Part shown: in pieces, positions 1 to 10,400 of the stretch
Numbering within the stretch: position 1 is the stretch's first letter
Layout: each line of letters opens with the position of its first letter
NCBI RefSeq assembly: GCF_024649945.1
Contig: NZ_JANKMS010000005.1
Location: forward strand, 62,001 to 126,000
Reading direction: 5' to 3'
From: Flavobacterium panacis
GTDB taxonomy: Bacteria; Bacteroidota; Bacteroidia; Flavobacteriales; Flavobacteriaceae
Length of the DNA: 64,000 nucleotides
Notes under the pieces: generated by a model
What the model was told of the DNA's origin: nothing
Seen by the model: only the letters and a program-made list of their open reading frames with translations
Databases searched by the model: none
Program-made: the position numbers and the translations under genes

Positions 1-544
1 TGTTCAATGCTGCTATTTTAGAAAGAGCAAGCTGAACACCTTTTACTCTCGCCTCTTCTCCCATATGATCTAAGTGAAGATTGAAAACCCAAAATGTCTT
101 TTTGGTTTTTAAATCTTTAAAAAGTCCGTACGTACAAACTCTATTGCAAGCAGCGTCCCAACCTCTAGAAACTTTTTCTGGGGTTTCAGATAACCAGAAA
201 GTGTTGGATTGTTCGACTTTAAAACGGTCTTTTTTGTAATAAATCGTACACGCTTCACCTAATCCGTTTTCTTCTCTTCCTATTCCAAATCGGTCATAAT
301 TGGTCTGAGCCGATGCAATATCTAAAACTTGATTTGGCGTTGCTTCCTGCACTCCAAAAATATCCGGACTGTAAAATTTGATTTGACCATTAAAATAATC
401 CTTTCGATTAGGCCAAGCATTTTCTCCATCTGATGCTACATCCAGACGAATGTTATACGTCATAATTTTTAGATTTTGACCATAAAATGAATTTCCTGCT
501 AAAAGGAATACGAATGCTAAAACAAGTTTGTGTATCTTTTTCAT
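1..544 (-). CDS. Endonuclease/exonuclease/phosphatase family protein, C-terminus outside window
   Basis: The minus strand reads an exported protein beginning MKKIHKLVLAFVFLLAG, a typical signal peptide ending near NSFYGQ. Next comes LKIMTYNIRLDVASDGENAW, the opening strand of the EEP (DNase I-like) fold with its metal-binding Asn. GVQEATPNQ carries the conserved catalytic Glu, and FWVFNLHLDHMG the HLDH-type segment with the conserved Asp-His. About 181 codons are present; the C-terminal part with the last catalytic His is beyond base 1. Exported EEP proteins often sit in polysaccharide utilization loci, where their substrate is usually unknown; a phosphodiester or phosphorylated sugar is possible. 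It lies 71 bp downstream of the GH16 gene on the same strand, so it may be the last gene of the locus. Confidence 0.8.
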   Translation of the reverse strand, partial: MKKIHKLVLAFVFLLAGNSFYGQNLKIMTYNIRLDVASDGENAWPNRKDYFNGQIKFYSPDIFGVQEATPNQVLDIASAQTNYDRFGIGREENGLGEACTIYYKKDRFKVEQSNTFWLSETPEKVSRGWDAACNRVCTYGLFKDLKTKKTFWVFNLHLDHMGEEARVKGVQLALSKIAALN

Positions 545-615
545 GTTAAAAAATTTTAATCCGTAAAGCTACTGTTTCCGTGACTTCAGCGAAAAAAATC
601 TATTTAAAACTTATG

Positions 616-1689
616 TTAATTATACACTCTCACATAATCAATTTCGTAAGTTGAAGTTTTAAAGTTTGGATCAACTGCTCCTCCAAAATTTCCACCCATG
701 GCAAAATTTAGAATGATAAAAAACTTAGCATTAAATGGTGTTGTACTTGAGTTTTTGTAAGTGTAAAACAAATTATCATCTACATAAAACTTAATATTTT
801 CTGCACTCCATTCTGCAGCATAAATATGATACGCCGTAGCTGAAGTTGGATTTGTAGTAGTTGCAGTATCAGGAGTATTTCCAGAACGACCTGGAGAATG
901 CAAGGAGGAGTGAATTACATTTGGATTATTCCCTACTGATTCTAAAATATCAATTTCGCCACAGGCAGGCCATCCAACCGTATCCAGATTATCTCCCAAA
1001 AGCCAAAATGCAGGCCACGTTCCACCGCCAACAGGCAGTTTTGCACGAATTTCTGCTCTTCCGTATTTAAATGAAAATTTGCCTCGAGTAAGAATTCTTG
1101 CAGAAGTAAATTGACTTCCCATGTAGTCTTCTCTAATGGCTTTGATTTTTAAAATTCCGTTTTCGATAATGATGTTTTCAGGACGTTTGGTATAATATTC
1201 CAATTCATTATTCCCCCAACCGTCTCCTGTTCCTGTATTATAATCCCATTTATCAGGATTTGGTGCACCGTTAACATCAAACTCATCAGACCAGATTAGT
1301 TTTCTTGCTACGAAAATATTGACTTTTGTAGAAGCATATGTGTACTTTATTCCATTAAAAGCGGTTATATCTATAGTGTATTCTTTAGTTCCTGGCTGTG
1401 TAAACTCGTATGTAAAATCATTGGTTTTAAACTCTTTCGTTTCATTGTTCACAACTACTTTATATGATTTTGCATCGGCCGCTTTAATTGTTAGGCGTAT
1501 TTTTCCGCTTCCGTCTCCATTTGGCATTTCGGCAGTTTTACCTAATATATCAACTTGAACAGAAACTTTATCAGGGGTTATTACCTCAGGATTATCGCTT
1601 GTATCGTTACTGCTGCTGCAAGATTGAAACACGAATAACAGAATTAAAGTAAAAATTCCTGCTCTATTTGCGAGATTGATCATTTTCAT
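616..1689 (-). CDS. GH16 family beta-glucanase (laminarinase-like) lipoprotein
   Basis: This 357-residue lipoprotein has a lipobox with Cys24 (FQSC) followed by a Ser-rich tether. Residues 40-125 form a PKD/Ig-like beta module and 130-357 the GH16 jelly roll. The catalytic motif GEIDILE places the nucleophile at Glu245, helper Asp247 and acid/base Glu250; WPAFWLLG and HIYAAEWS are further GH16 signatures. The family cleaves beta-1,3 or mixed beta-1,3/1,4 glucans with retention; laminarinase activity is the best guess given the GH30 neighbours. It is probably anchored on the outer surface, where it would cut long chains before SusCD uptake. No type IX C-terminal domain is seen. Substrate is inferred; the family is clear. 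Confidence 0.9.
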   Translation of the reverse strand: MKMINLANRAGIFTLILLFVFQSCSSSNDTSDNPEVITPDKVSVQVDILGKTAEMPNGDGSGKIRLTIKAADAKSYKVVVNNETKEFKTNDFTYEFTQPGTKEYTIDITAFNGIKYTYASTKVNIFVARKLIWSDEFDVNGAPNPDKWDYNTGTGDGWGNNELEYYTKRPENIIIENGILKIKAIREDYMGSQFTSARILTRGKFSFKYGRAEIRAKLPVGGGTWPAFWLLGDNLDTVGWPACGEIDILESVGNNPNVIHSSLHSPGRSGNTPDTATTTNPTSATAYHIYAAEWSAENIKFYVDDNLFYTYKNSSTTPFNAKFFIILNFAMGGNFGGAVDPNFKTSTYEIDYVRVYN

Positions 1690-1812
1690 CTTTTTATTAT
1701 TTAAGTGGTTTAGTTAATAAATTGAATATCAAGATAAATAATATTTCTTCTACTTTTTTGTTTTGAACCTAACAAAGTCAAAATCTTAAGATTTGAAATT
1801 GTTTACAAGTAT

Positions 1813-3285
1813 CTATTTCCAAGTATAAGTTCCCACAGATCCGCCTTCAAGAGAAGTGGCAACCCATTTTCCATTAAATTTAATATTGAAAAATTCCGTT
1901 GTATTTCCGTCATTTTCAACAATTAAAACCTTTGAACCAGAAGGCGTTACAAAAGCCACGTTTTGCAAGTTTCCTCCAGAATTACTTTCAATTCTAACAG
2001 AACCCATAGGAACAAATTTTGAAGCGTGTGCGATGATATAATAGGCAACATTACGCTGAAAACTATCGCCAGAAGTTATGGTTATAGCTCCTTTACACGT
2101 TTCGCAACCACCAACTGTATGAGGACCAAAACTTGAATTATTTGCGACATTCCATTCTAATGCATTTTTACTATAATTTCTCATCGAACCGATAATTACA
2201 TTTCGAAGATGCCATTTTAAATCACCTCCAAACTGACCTGTAGAGGAAGTCCATTGTTCTGTGAAATAGACATTTTTAGTTGGATATGAATTATAAACAT
2301 TTGTCAATGCACTGATATCTCCTGCATACAAATGGAAAGCAGATCCGTCTACAAAAGGAAAAGCATCTGTATCTGCTAAAATTGCTTTTGGATAATTTGG
2401 ATTATCACAATTATGATCATAAGCAATAATTTTTACATTTAGATTTGCTGCTTTAAATGCAGGTCCTAAACTCTTTTTAATAAAGGCTCCTTGATCTGCT
2501 GCAGACATATACATACTTGGGTTATTTCCGTCGTGAAGTGGTTCGTTTTGAGGAGTTACAGCATCGATTGTAATTCCTTCTGCTTTCATTTGCTGAATGT
2601 ATTTTACAAAATATTTCGCATAAACGTCGTAATATTCTGCTTTCAGTTTTCCTCCTTTAAAACTGTTTACGTCTTTCATCCAAAGAGGTGCTGACCAAGG
2701 TGTAGCTAAAATCAAAATCTTCGGATTAATAACTAAGATTTCTTTTAACATCGCAATTAAATCTTTGTCTTTTTCTAAACTAAATTTTGCCAGATTTAGA
2801 TCTGTTTCTCCTGTAGCAAGATCATTATAAGTAAAAGGTACGGCATTTAAATCTGAAGCTCCAATACTTATTCTGATATAATTTACTCCAATTGAATTTT
2901 CGCCAGAACCAAATAATTCCTGTAAAAGAGCTGTTCTTTTTGCTGGGTTTAATTGATTAATTACTTCGACACTTCCACCTGTTAATGTATAACCAAAACC
3001 ATCAATAGTCTGGTATTTCTGAGATTCTTTAACCTCAATATTGCTATAAGTATTTGCTGTAGTGCCAAAACCTAATGTTCCCGATTGTTTGGCCAATAAA
3101 ACGCTTTGATCTCCTTTTGTTAGCCAAAAATCCACATCGTTTGTAACCGTTACAGGAGGATTTACAACTGGTGGATCTACTGGAGGTTTTTCTACAGGAT
3201 CACTTGAAGAAGAACACTTTACCTGAGCTAATACAGCTGCCATAAAGAGGAATGTTCTTATGGTATTTTTCAAATTTAATTTCAT
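1813..3285 (-). CDS. GH30 family glycoside hydrolase, lipoprotein
   Basis: This 490-residue lipoprotein has its lipobox at Cys24 (QVKC), then a Ser/Pro-rich linker (residues 25-48). The (beta/alpha)8 catalytic domain spans roughly 85-400, followed by the C-terminal beta-sandwich typical of GH30. The acid/base is Glu248 in TPQNEPL and the nucleophile Glu343 in YFTEQW. GH30 members from beta-glucan loci are usually endo-beta-1,6-glucanases or beta-glucosidases/glucosylceramidases; the subfamily cannot be settled by eye. The lipid anchor suggests a surface enzyme that trims beta-1,6 branches alongside the GH16 enzyme. It lies 116 bp downstream of the second GH30 gene, same strand, with no obvious terminator between them. 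Confidence 0.88.
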   Translation of the reverse strand: MKLNLKNTIRTFLFMAAVLAQVKCSSSSDPVEKPPVDPPVVNPPVTVTNDVDFWLTKGDQSVLLAKQSGTLGFGTTANTYSNIEVKESQKYQTIDGFGYTLTGGSVEVINQLNPAKRTALLQELFGSGENSIGVNYIRISIGASDLNAVPFTYNDLATGETDLNLAKFSLEKDKDLIAMLKEILVINPKILILATPWSAPLWMKDVNSFKGGKLKAEYYDVYAKYFVKYIQQMKAEGITIDAVTPQNEPLHDGNNPSMYMSAADQGAFIKKSLGPAFKAANLNVKIIAYDHNCDNPNYPKAILADTDAFPFVDGSAFHLYAGDISALTNVYNSYPTKNVYFTEQWTSSTGQFGGDLKWHLRNVIIGSMRNYSKNALEWNVANNSSFGPHTVGGCETCKGAITITSGDSFQRNVAYYIIAHASKFVPMGSVRIESNSGGNLQNVAFVTPSGSKVLIVENDGNTTEFFNIKFNGKWVATSLEGGSVGTYTWK

Positions 3286-3401
3286 TTTCTGTGGTTTTTA
3301 GTTAGCAATAATTGTTCAAAAAACATTTTTTTTAATCAAAGCAAGAGAAGACTAATGTGGATGATTCAAATTAGTCCTCTTCTACACTTTACTACAAAAT
3401 A

Positions 3402-4856
3402 TTAATAAACAAGCGTTTGTATAGCTCGTGGCGGAATTTTAACGACTGCTTTTTCAGCTCCAATAATCAAATTATAAGTAAGCTCATTTGCAGATTGGTT
3501 CATTACAATTGTTGCCATTTTCCCATCGGTGTTTAAAAATGAAGTACTTAATAAAGCACTTTTGCTTACTGCAGTACTCACTCGAACAGCATTGAGACGA
3601 ATGAATTTAGAAAAGTGTCCAATGTAATAATAAGACGGAGTGTAAATTAACTCTCCTGTCCTGGTATCTGCATGAATTGGTGCAAAACAAAAGTTCCCAA
3701 CGTGATTTGGACCTCCATTTTGATCCAACAAAATATTCCAATCTGTCCAGGCAACCGTTCCGTTATTAAAATCGTTAATCATATTGATTCCGTAACGTTC
3801 TGCGTTACCCCAAAATTGATATTTTGCTGCATCAAATTTTTCGATACATCCTTCGGTAAACATTAACTTTTTATTCGGATAGGCCTCATTTACTTTGGCA
3901 ACATTATCAAACATCGGCGCACCTCCTGACCATGTTTCGTACCAGTGAAATCCCATTCCCCAAACGTATTTTGATGCTTCCGGATCTGAGTAAATTACAT
4001 TGGCACGGTAATTCATTAAATCACGGTTATGATCCCAAACGATAATTTTTTTATCTCCTAAGTTTTCTTTTTTCAAAGTTGGTCCAAGATAATTTTTGAT
4101 GAAATCTCTTTCCGCTTCTGCTGTATAAATACAAGATTCCCAGGTTTGAACTGCCATTGGCTCATTTTGTGTAGAAGTTCCCCAAATTGGAATTCCTTCT
4201 TTTTCGTATGCCTTGATAAACTTCACATAAAAGTTTGCCCAGGTTTGATAGTATTCAGGAAGAAGTGTTCCGCCTTTTAATACATTTTTGTTGCTTTTCA
4301 TAAAGGCATTTGGAGACCAAGGCGCCACATAAGTAGTCAGTTTTCCTCCAGCTTTTTGAATCGCTTGTTTTATTAACGGAATTCGGTATTGTCTGTCATG
4401 ATCAATAGAAAAAGTTTTGAGTTCTTTGTCTCCTTCTTCTATATAAGAATAACTTCCACTACTAAAATCAGAACTTTGAATCGTTGTTCTTAGTATTGAA
4501 TAACCAATTCCTTTTTGCTGATCATAATAAGCATTTAAAAATTCTGCCTGCTTTTCTTTTGAAAGTTTAGCAAATATTTCGGCACTTGCATCTGTAATGG
4601 CACCACCAATTCCCATAAAAGTCTGGAACTTTTTAGCAGGTTCTACAAATACAGAAGTCTCGGTTTCTAAAGGTTGTTTTGCTGCAGAAAAAGTTAAATT
4701 ATCTGTTGATGTCAATCTTAACTTTGAGTTTTCTGCTGTGGTATAAACGGTTATTTTTTTACCATTGGTTGTAAATTCTTTTTTTGTTTTTGGCTGTTGC
4801 GCAAAAGTGGCAGCTGTAAACAAAAGGCATAAAATTTTTAGACTATTTTTTTTCAT
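3402..4856 (-). CDS. GH30 family glycoside hydrolase, secreted/periplasmic
   Basis: This 484-residue protein has a classical signal peptide (residues 1-20, cleaved near TFAQ-Q) and no lipobox Cys, unlike its GH30 neighbour. Catalytic residues are Glu232 (acid/base, STQNEP) and Glu335 (nucleophile, LMFTEGC). MGIGGAITDA and WNILLDQNGGPNHV are typical of the glucosylceramidase/beta-glucosidase branch. A plausible division of labour is that this enzyme cuts imported oligosaccharides in the periplasm while the lipoprotein GH30 works outside. The two GH30 proteins are clearly diverged and not a recent duplication. The gene begins about 80 bp after a terminator hairpin that closes the upstream susCD operon, so it probably has its own promoter. 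Confidence 0.88.
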   Translation of the reverse strand: MKKNSLKILCLLFTAATFAQQPKTKKEFTTNGKKITVYTTAENSKLRLTSTDNLTFSAAKQPLETETSVFVEPAKKFQTFMGIGGAITDASAEIFAKLSKEKQAEFLNAYYDQQKGIGYSILRTTIQSSDFSSGSYSYIEEGDKELKTFSIDHDRQYRIPLIKQAIQKAGGKLTTYVAPWSPNAFMKSNKNVLKGGTLLPEYYQTWANFYVKFIKAYEKEGIPIWGTSTQNEPMAVQTWESCIYTAEAERDFIKNYLGPTLKKENLGDKKIIVWDHNRDLMNYRANVIYSDPEASKYVWGMGFHWYETWSGGAPMFDNVAKVNEAYPNKKLMFTEGCIEKFDAAKYQFWGNAERYGINMINDFNNGTVAWTDWNILLDQNGGPNHVGNFCFAPIHADTRTGELIYTPSYYYIGHFSKFIRLNAVRVSTAVSKSALLSTSFLNTDGKMATIVMNQSANELTYNLIIGAEKAVVKIPPRAIQTLVY

Positions 4857-4935
4857 TTGCTTCCAATTATTATTGTTTTAATTGAAGTTTTTAGGAGAAA
4901 ATCTAAACCTGATTTTTATCTTTTAAAGAATTTAA

Positions 4936-4970
4936 AAATAGCCCATACTCATAATGATTACGGGCTATTT
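4936..4970 (-). terminator. Rho-independent terminator of the downstream susCD operon
   Basis: The arms AAATAGCCC (4936-4944) and GGGCTATTT (4962-4970) pair. On the minus strand the stem is followed by a T-run. It sits 37 bp after the stop of the PKD lipoprotein gene. The core ATAGCCC/GGGCTAT is the same as in the terminator of the sister operon at 11483-11510. Confidence 0.8.
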
Positions 4971-5006
4971 TACAACCAAACTTAAACTTAAACTTAACTT
5001 AACTCT

Positions 5007-5882
5007 TTATTTTCCTCTGAATTCAATTTTTGAAACAGTAATTGGTTCGTTACCAGTCGCATTACAACCAGATCTAATTAAAAGATATATTTTTCCGCTT
5101 TCAGAAAATTTAACCACATTAGAAACTGTACCAGTAGCATCGTTTTTCACACATCCAATTCCAGATAATCTTCCAGAAAATTTTGATGTTCCGCAGCCAT
5201 CCCAAGTACTTAATCCCATTACTTTATTGTCTTTATACTCAACACCTGGTTTTGGTACCGATTTACCAGCGTATACTTCAAAAAAAGTTTCTTTTAAACC
5301 GCTAGGACAAGAAACTGTCATATCGATAGTGTATTCTCTATCTTTTACAACATCAATTGCCTGATAAATTCCTTCTTGAGCCCATCCTCCAGGAGAATGA
5401 ATCGTGGCACTGTTATTAGCATAAGACCAAAAAGCCGCTCCTGTTGCGCTTAAATTTGCGCTTATCCATTTTGCTTGATCAGCTGCAGTAGCAAAAGTTC
5501 CACCCTGAACTAAATTTCCTTTTGCAGGATCTGTCTGAGCAACAACTATTTCTTTAGAGGCTGTTGCCATAGTAGCACCAGCTCCAACTGCTGTATGTGT
5601 AATTGTATACTTTCCAGCATCAGGTAAAGAAATTATCTGATTCATTTTTCCAACTGAAGCACCATCTCCAGTATCCCATTTTGATAAGATTACTCCTTTT
5701 GTCTGCGCTGTTAAAAGATAGGTATTCATGGCTCCTTCAACTGGTGTGATGGTAAATGAAGGATCAATATCGGTAGCTGTAAGCGGATTTGTATCAACAC
5801 TGTCATCACAGCTATTTAGTGTGCCTAATGCTAAAACTAGCATTAGGTATACACTCTTTCTTAAATTTATATTTAGATTCAT
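5007..5882 (-). CDS. PKD-domain lipoprotein, probable surface glycan-binding protein
   Basis: This 291-residue lipoprotein has its lipobox at Cys25 (TLNSC). Residues 40-118 form a PKD-like domain, visible in the fragment SKWDTGDGA and the strand pattern ending KYTITHTAVG. Residues 125-291 look like a beta-sandwich carbohydrate-binding module: GNLVQGGTF, then WSYANNSATIHSPGGWAQEG and the closing strand ITVSKIEFRG. No catalytic signature is visible. Being third in a susC-susD operon, it occupies the SusE/SusF or surface-glycan-binding-protein position and probably holds glucan chains at the outer membrane. The start is 27 bp after the susD stop. Binding function is inferred from position and fold. 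Confidence 0.75.
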   Translation of the reverse strand: MNLNINLRKSVYLMLVLALGTLNSCDDSVDTNPLTATDIDPSFTITPVEGAMNTYLLTAQTKGVILSKWDTGDGASVGKMNQIISLPDAGKYTITHTAVGAGATMATASKEIVVAQTDPAKGNLVQGGTFATAADQAKWISANLSATGAAFWSYANNSATIHSPGGWAQEGIYQAIDVVKDREYTIDMTVSCPSGLKETFFEVYAGKSVPKPGVEYKDNKVMGLSTWDGCGTSKFSGRLSGIGCVKNDATGTVSNVVKFSESGKIYLLIRSGCNATGNEPITVSKIEFRGK

Positions 5883-5909
5883 TTTTTATGTTTTTGGTTA
5901 ATTAGAATA

Positions 5910-7421
5910 CTATTGATAATTAGGGTTTTGTTTCAATTTAGTACCGTTTAACTCTTTGAAAGGAATTGGAAAAATCTCATCTGTACCTGCATCAAAACCT
6001 CTGTCTGATAATGCTGCAGCAGCATCTCCCCATCTTACTAAGTCAAAGAATCTGTGTCCTTCTCCAGCCAATTCCATTCTACGCTCATTTTTAATAGCTG
6101 CCAATGTTACAGGAACAGAAGCAAGTCCAACTCTCGCTCTTACGGCATCTAATAATGCTTGTGCTCTTGCTCCAGATCCTAAAGCTTCTGCTTCCATTAA
6201 GTACGTATCTGCAAGTCTAATTACATAAGAGTTTTGTTTGTAATTCAACTCTGCAGCTCCTCCTCCAGTTCTTACATCAGATTGTCTTGGAAGGTATTTA
6301 TTCAGGAAATAACCTGTATCCTGATAAGCTGGGATATAATCTGCTTTACCAGCTGCTTTTAAAGCTTTCAAATCAAAAATAGTGGCTTCAAATCTTGGGT
6401 CCGTTTTCATAGCATCATACAATTTCTGAGTTGCTACGTTAAATGCCCAACCTGCAGGAAGATCTGGTGCGTCAGATCCGTCAGGTCTTGAATAACCTCT
6501 TGGTCCAACCATAACATTTAAAGAGTTTCCTTCATCTTTACCTTGTCCCCAGAAACCCCAGTCAGAATTACCAGCACTACTATGAGATACTTCTAATATA
6601 GATTCTGCATTAAACTTGTTTGATGTTACCCATAAATCACTAAACTTAGGAAGCAATTTATTTCCGTATTGATTTGTTGCTCCTGGAGTACCATTTACTT
6701 CAGCTAAAACAGCTGCAGCTTCAGTCTTTTTGTTTTCAAACAAATAAACTTTTCCAAGAATTGCCTGAGCAGTTCCTTTGTTAAATCTTCCAGATTCTGT
6801 TTTTGCATCAAGCGTATTAGGCAAAGCCGGGATAGCCTCTAATAAATCTTTTTCTATTTGTGCATAAATTACCTCTGGTGCAACTTGTTCCGGATCATAG
6901 ATAGTCTGAGTGTTTAAAGGAACCAAAACCAATGGAATATTCTTGAATAATCTTACCAGATTAAAATAATAAAATGCTCTTAGTGCTTTTGCTTCCGCAG
7001 TAAATCTTGCTCTTACATTATTATCCATAGTTGCGTCTGGAAGCTTAGAGATTAACATATTAGCTCTTGAAACACCTTGATAATGATCATCCCAGTAACT
7101 AGACGGAATACTAATTGATGTAAGGGAGTGTTTAGAAAAATTCTGGATTCCGTTTCCATCTGTTGCGCTACCACCTCCGGCATAAAAATCATCTGAACCT
7201 GCATTTAGCATAGCTACCAGATTTTCGAAACCACTAGTGTTTTTTCTTAATGGATCATAAACTCCAATTAACGCTGCATAACATTGCTGTTCGTTAGAAA
7301 AGTAGGTACTTGAATCGAATTGTCCTTTTGGATCAATGCTCACAAAATCTTCAGAACAAGCTCCTGCTAAAGCTGCCAGTGCTACGGCAAAGTATATATA
7401 TTTAAATTTTATAGTTTTCAT
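5910..7421 (-). CDS. SusD/RagB family glycan-binding lipoprotein
   Basis: This 503-residue lipoprotein has its lipobox at Cys22 (AGAC). The SusD hallmarks are present: the N-terminal SEDFVSIDPKG stretch, TPR-like helices around FTAEAKALRAFYYFNLVRLF (about 140-160), and the C-terminal RRMELAGEGHRFFDLVRWG and IPFKELNG segments near the end. SusD proteins cap the SusC barrel and deliver oligosaccharides to it. It follows its susC partner with 14 bp between them and precedes the PKD lipoprotein, so the three are one operon. Compared with the sister SusD at 12488-14197 it is shorter and clearly diverged, which suggests a different preferred glycan length or linkage. Confidence 0.93.
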   Translation of the reverse strand: MKTIKFKYIYFAVALAALAGACSEDFVSIDPKGQFDSSTYFSNEQQCYAALIGVYDPLRKNTSGFENLVAMLNAGSDDFYAGGGSATDGNGIQNFSKHSLTSISIPSSYWDDHYQGVSRANMLISKLPDATMDNNVRARFTAEAKALRAFYYFNLVRLFKNIPLVLVPLNTQTIYDPEQVAPEVIYAQIEKDLLEAIPALPNTLDAKTESGRFNKGTAQAILGKVYLFENKKTEAAAVLAEVNGTPGATNQYGNKLLPKFSDLWVTSNKFNAESILEVSHSSAGNSDWGFWGQGKDEGNSLNVMVGPRGYSRPDGSDAPDLPAGWAFNVATQKLYDAMKTDPRFEATIFDLKALKAAGKADYIPAYQDTGYFLNKYLPRQSDVRTGGGAAELNYKQNSYVIRLADTYLMEAEALGSGARAQALLDAVRARVGLASVPVTLAAIKNERRMELAGEGHRFFDLVRWGDAAAALSDRGFDAGTDEIFPIPFKELNGTKLKQNPNYQ

Positions 7422-7435
7422 AATTCTTTTAATTT

Positions 7436-10400
7436 TTAAAATTGAACGTTAGCTCCTAACAGAATAGATCTTGCTTGTGGATAAACACCTTTATCTACAC
7501 CGAAAACCTGACCTCCAATTTCTGGATCATAACCAGTATATTTTGTGAAAGTGATTAAATTTTCTCCAGTTACGTAAAAACGAATTCTGTCTGCTCCAAT
7601 TTTAGATGATAATCCAGTTGGCATTGTATATCCAAGAGTAACCACTTTTAAACGTAAATAGTTTCCGTTTTCAAGGTAGAAATCAGACATATTACTGAAG
7701 TTTTTATTTGGATCGTTGTTAGTCAATCTAGGATAATCGTTTGAAGTTCCTTCTCCAACCCAACGTCCTAAAGCTTCTGTTTGATAGTTTGCTGTTAACA
7801 TATCAAGTCTTCTTAATCCTTGGAAAATTTTGCTTCCTGCAGCACCTTGAGTAAATGCCATGAAATCAAAGTTTTTGTAGTCTAAGTTTACAGTAAAACC
7901 AAAAGTATATTTAGGGATGTTAGTTCCTAAGTATTGTTTATCTTCATCTGTAATAGCTCCATCTCCATTATTGTCTACCCAACGGAAATCACCTGGTCTT
8001 GCATTTGGTTGAATTAAACCGCCTGAAGCATTTTTGTAAGCTTGAACTTCTGCTTCATTTTGAAATATTCCAGCAGTTTTAAAACCGTAAAATTCATTGA
8101 ATGAATGTCCAACCTGAGTTCTTGTTACTTGCCCCATAGATTGGAAACTAGCATCACCTGCTATAAAGTTTGTATTAGATCCTACGTAAGTAACTTCATT
8201 TTTCAAATAGGCAAAATTGGCATTAACTCCTAAATTAAAATCACCAAGTCTTTTCTTGTATCCTGCTTCAACCTCAAAACCACTGTTGTTCATATCAGCA
8301 ATATTTGCGGCTGGTGCATCAACAACCCCGACGTAACCAGGAATAACAACATCTCTTAAGATTCCAGTAGTTCTCTTTTTATAATAGTCTAAAGTAAGCG
8401 TGAAGTCATTAAAAAGTTTAGCATCAAGACCAACGGTAGTTTGTGATGTTTCTTCCCATCCTAAATCTGCATTTGGTAAAGTAGAGTTTCCGTAACCTGT
8501 AGTAATTGATCCTTCATTTCCAACAGAGTAATTGTATCCTCCAACAACTAAACCTCTATATTTAAAATCCCAAATATTATCATTTCCTACAACTCCATAA
8601 CCTCCACGAAGTTTTAAAGTATTAACGATATTGTTTTCTGTCCAGAATCCTTCTTTCGAAATTACCCATCCTAAAGAGAATGAAGGGAAAACTCCAAATT
8701 TTTTGTTTTCTCCAAATCTTGTTGAACCGTCACGACGAACAATTCCTGTAAATAGATATTTCTCTTTGTAATCGTAGTTCAAACGGAAAAATAAAGAGGA
8801 TAACTTATGCTCAATTTTATCACTTGCTCTACTAACCATATCATCTTGCGGAAGGTTAAAATTCCATGAAGCATCTTTATAACTTGTAATTGGCAAACCG
8901 TAGAATGTAGTACCAATTGTTTTTCCAATGTTTTCTACATAAGCACCTTGTCCTACTAAAGCATTAATAGAGTGATCTCCAAACTTATTAGAATAATTAA
9001 GAGTGTTTTCTATATTCCATGCAAATGCCTTTTCATTATTCTGGCTGTAATTGTTTCTATCCGCTTTCATGTTTGGATTTAGGTAGAAAGTTGGAGTGAA
9101 CATTTCATTACCCCAGTAAGCTAATTTACCTCCAAGTGTAGATCTTACTTTTAAATGACTTGTAATATTTGCTTCTAAATAAGCATTCCCTACAAAATCA
9201 TCAGACCAGTTATAACCTCCTAATCTAGTTTGTGTATAAGCTAATGGATTTGTCATCTCCTGTTGCACAACCGGAGAAATACCGTAAGGATTTCCGTGAG
9301 AATCCAAAACAATATTTGCACTATTATAAAAACCAGATCCAATTACTGAAGGATCCGCAACTATTGGAGTAATAGGATCTAAGTTAATTGCAGAACTTAA
9401 CACCCCACCAAATTCACTATTAATATTTCCAATATCCTGTGTTTTTTGATGAGTGTATCCAAACGTTTGTCCAAAAGTAAAGTAGTCAGAAATTTTGTGT
9501 GTTGAATTTAAACGGAAGTTTTTCTTTGTATAATTTGAAATATCCGTTGCAACGATACCTTCCTGATCCTGAACTCCAAAAGAAGCATAGAAAGTAGATT
9601 TTTCTCCACCACCGCTAAAACTTAATTCGTGTGTATATCTAAAAGCTGAATTGTTAAAAACTGCATCCTGCCAGTCTGTACCTTTACCATAAGAAGCTGG
9701 ATTTGCATACTTTATAGCGCCTCCATCTGCAACAGACTTTTCATTCATAATTGTTGCATATTGACTTGCATTCAACAGGTTTAATTTTTTTGCCGGAGCT
9801 GCAATTCCTGCAAAACCACTATAATTCACAGAAATTTTTCCTGATTTCCCTTTTTTAGTAGTAACTAAAATAACTCCAGTTGCCGCACGAGTACCGTAAA
9901 TTGCAGCAGAAGCAGCATCTTTAAGAACCTCGATAGATTCGATATCAGATTGGTTGATAAAACCAACAGCACCTGCGTCAATAGCAATTCCGTCAACAAC
10001 CCATAAAGGATCATTTCCTCCTTCTCTAAAAGTAGTTATACCTCTAATACGCACCTTAGAAGCTGCACCAGGCTGTCCAGAAGTAGCTGCAATCGTAACA
10101 CCGGCAACTCTACCTTGTAAAGCTTGTTCAACACGTCCGTTTGGCACTTTTTCAAGATCTGCCGATTTTACGCTAGAAATTGCACCAGTTACAACAGATT
10201 TCTTTTGTACACCATATCCAACCACTACAACCTCATTTAAAGATTGTGATTCTGGTTTTAATTGAATTGAGAGTTTTGTTCTTCCATTTACAGCTTCGTT
10301 TATTGTAGTGTAACCGATAAATGTAATGGTTAATGTTCCGTTTGAAGGTACTTGTATCTGAAACTTACCATCAAAATCGGAAGCTGTTGATTTAGTAGTA

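Noticed and set aside
3302..3345. A copy of the susC operator repeat before the first GH30 gene
   Set aside because: Only CAAAAAACA is present, without spacing partner or the flanking ATCAAA; it is expected by chance in AT-rich DNA.
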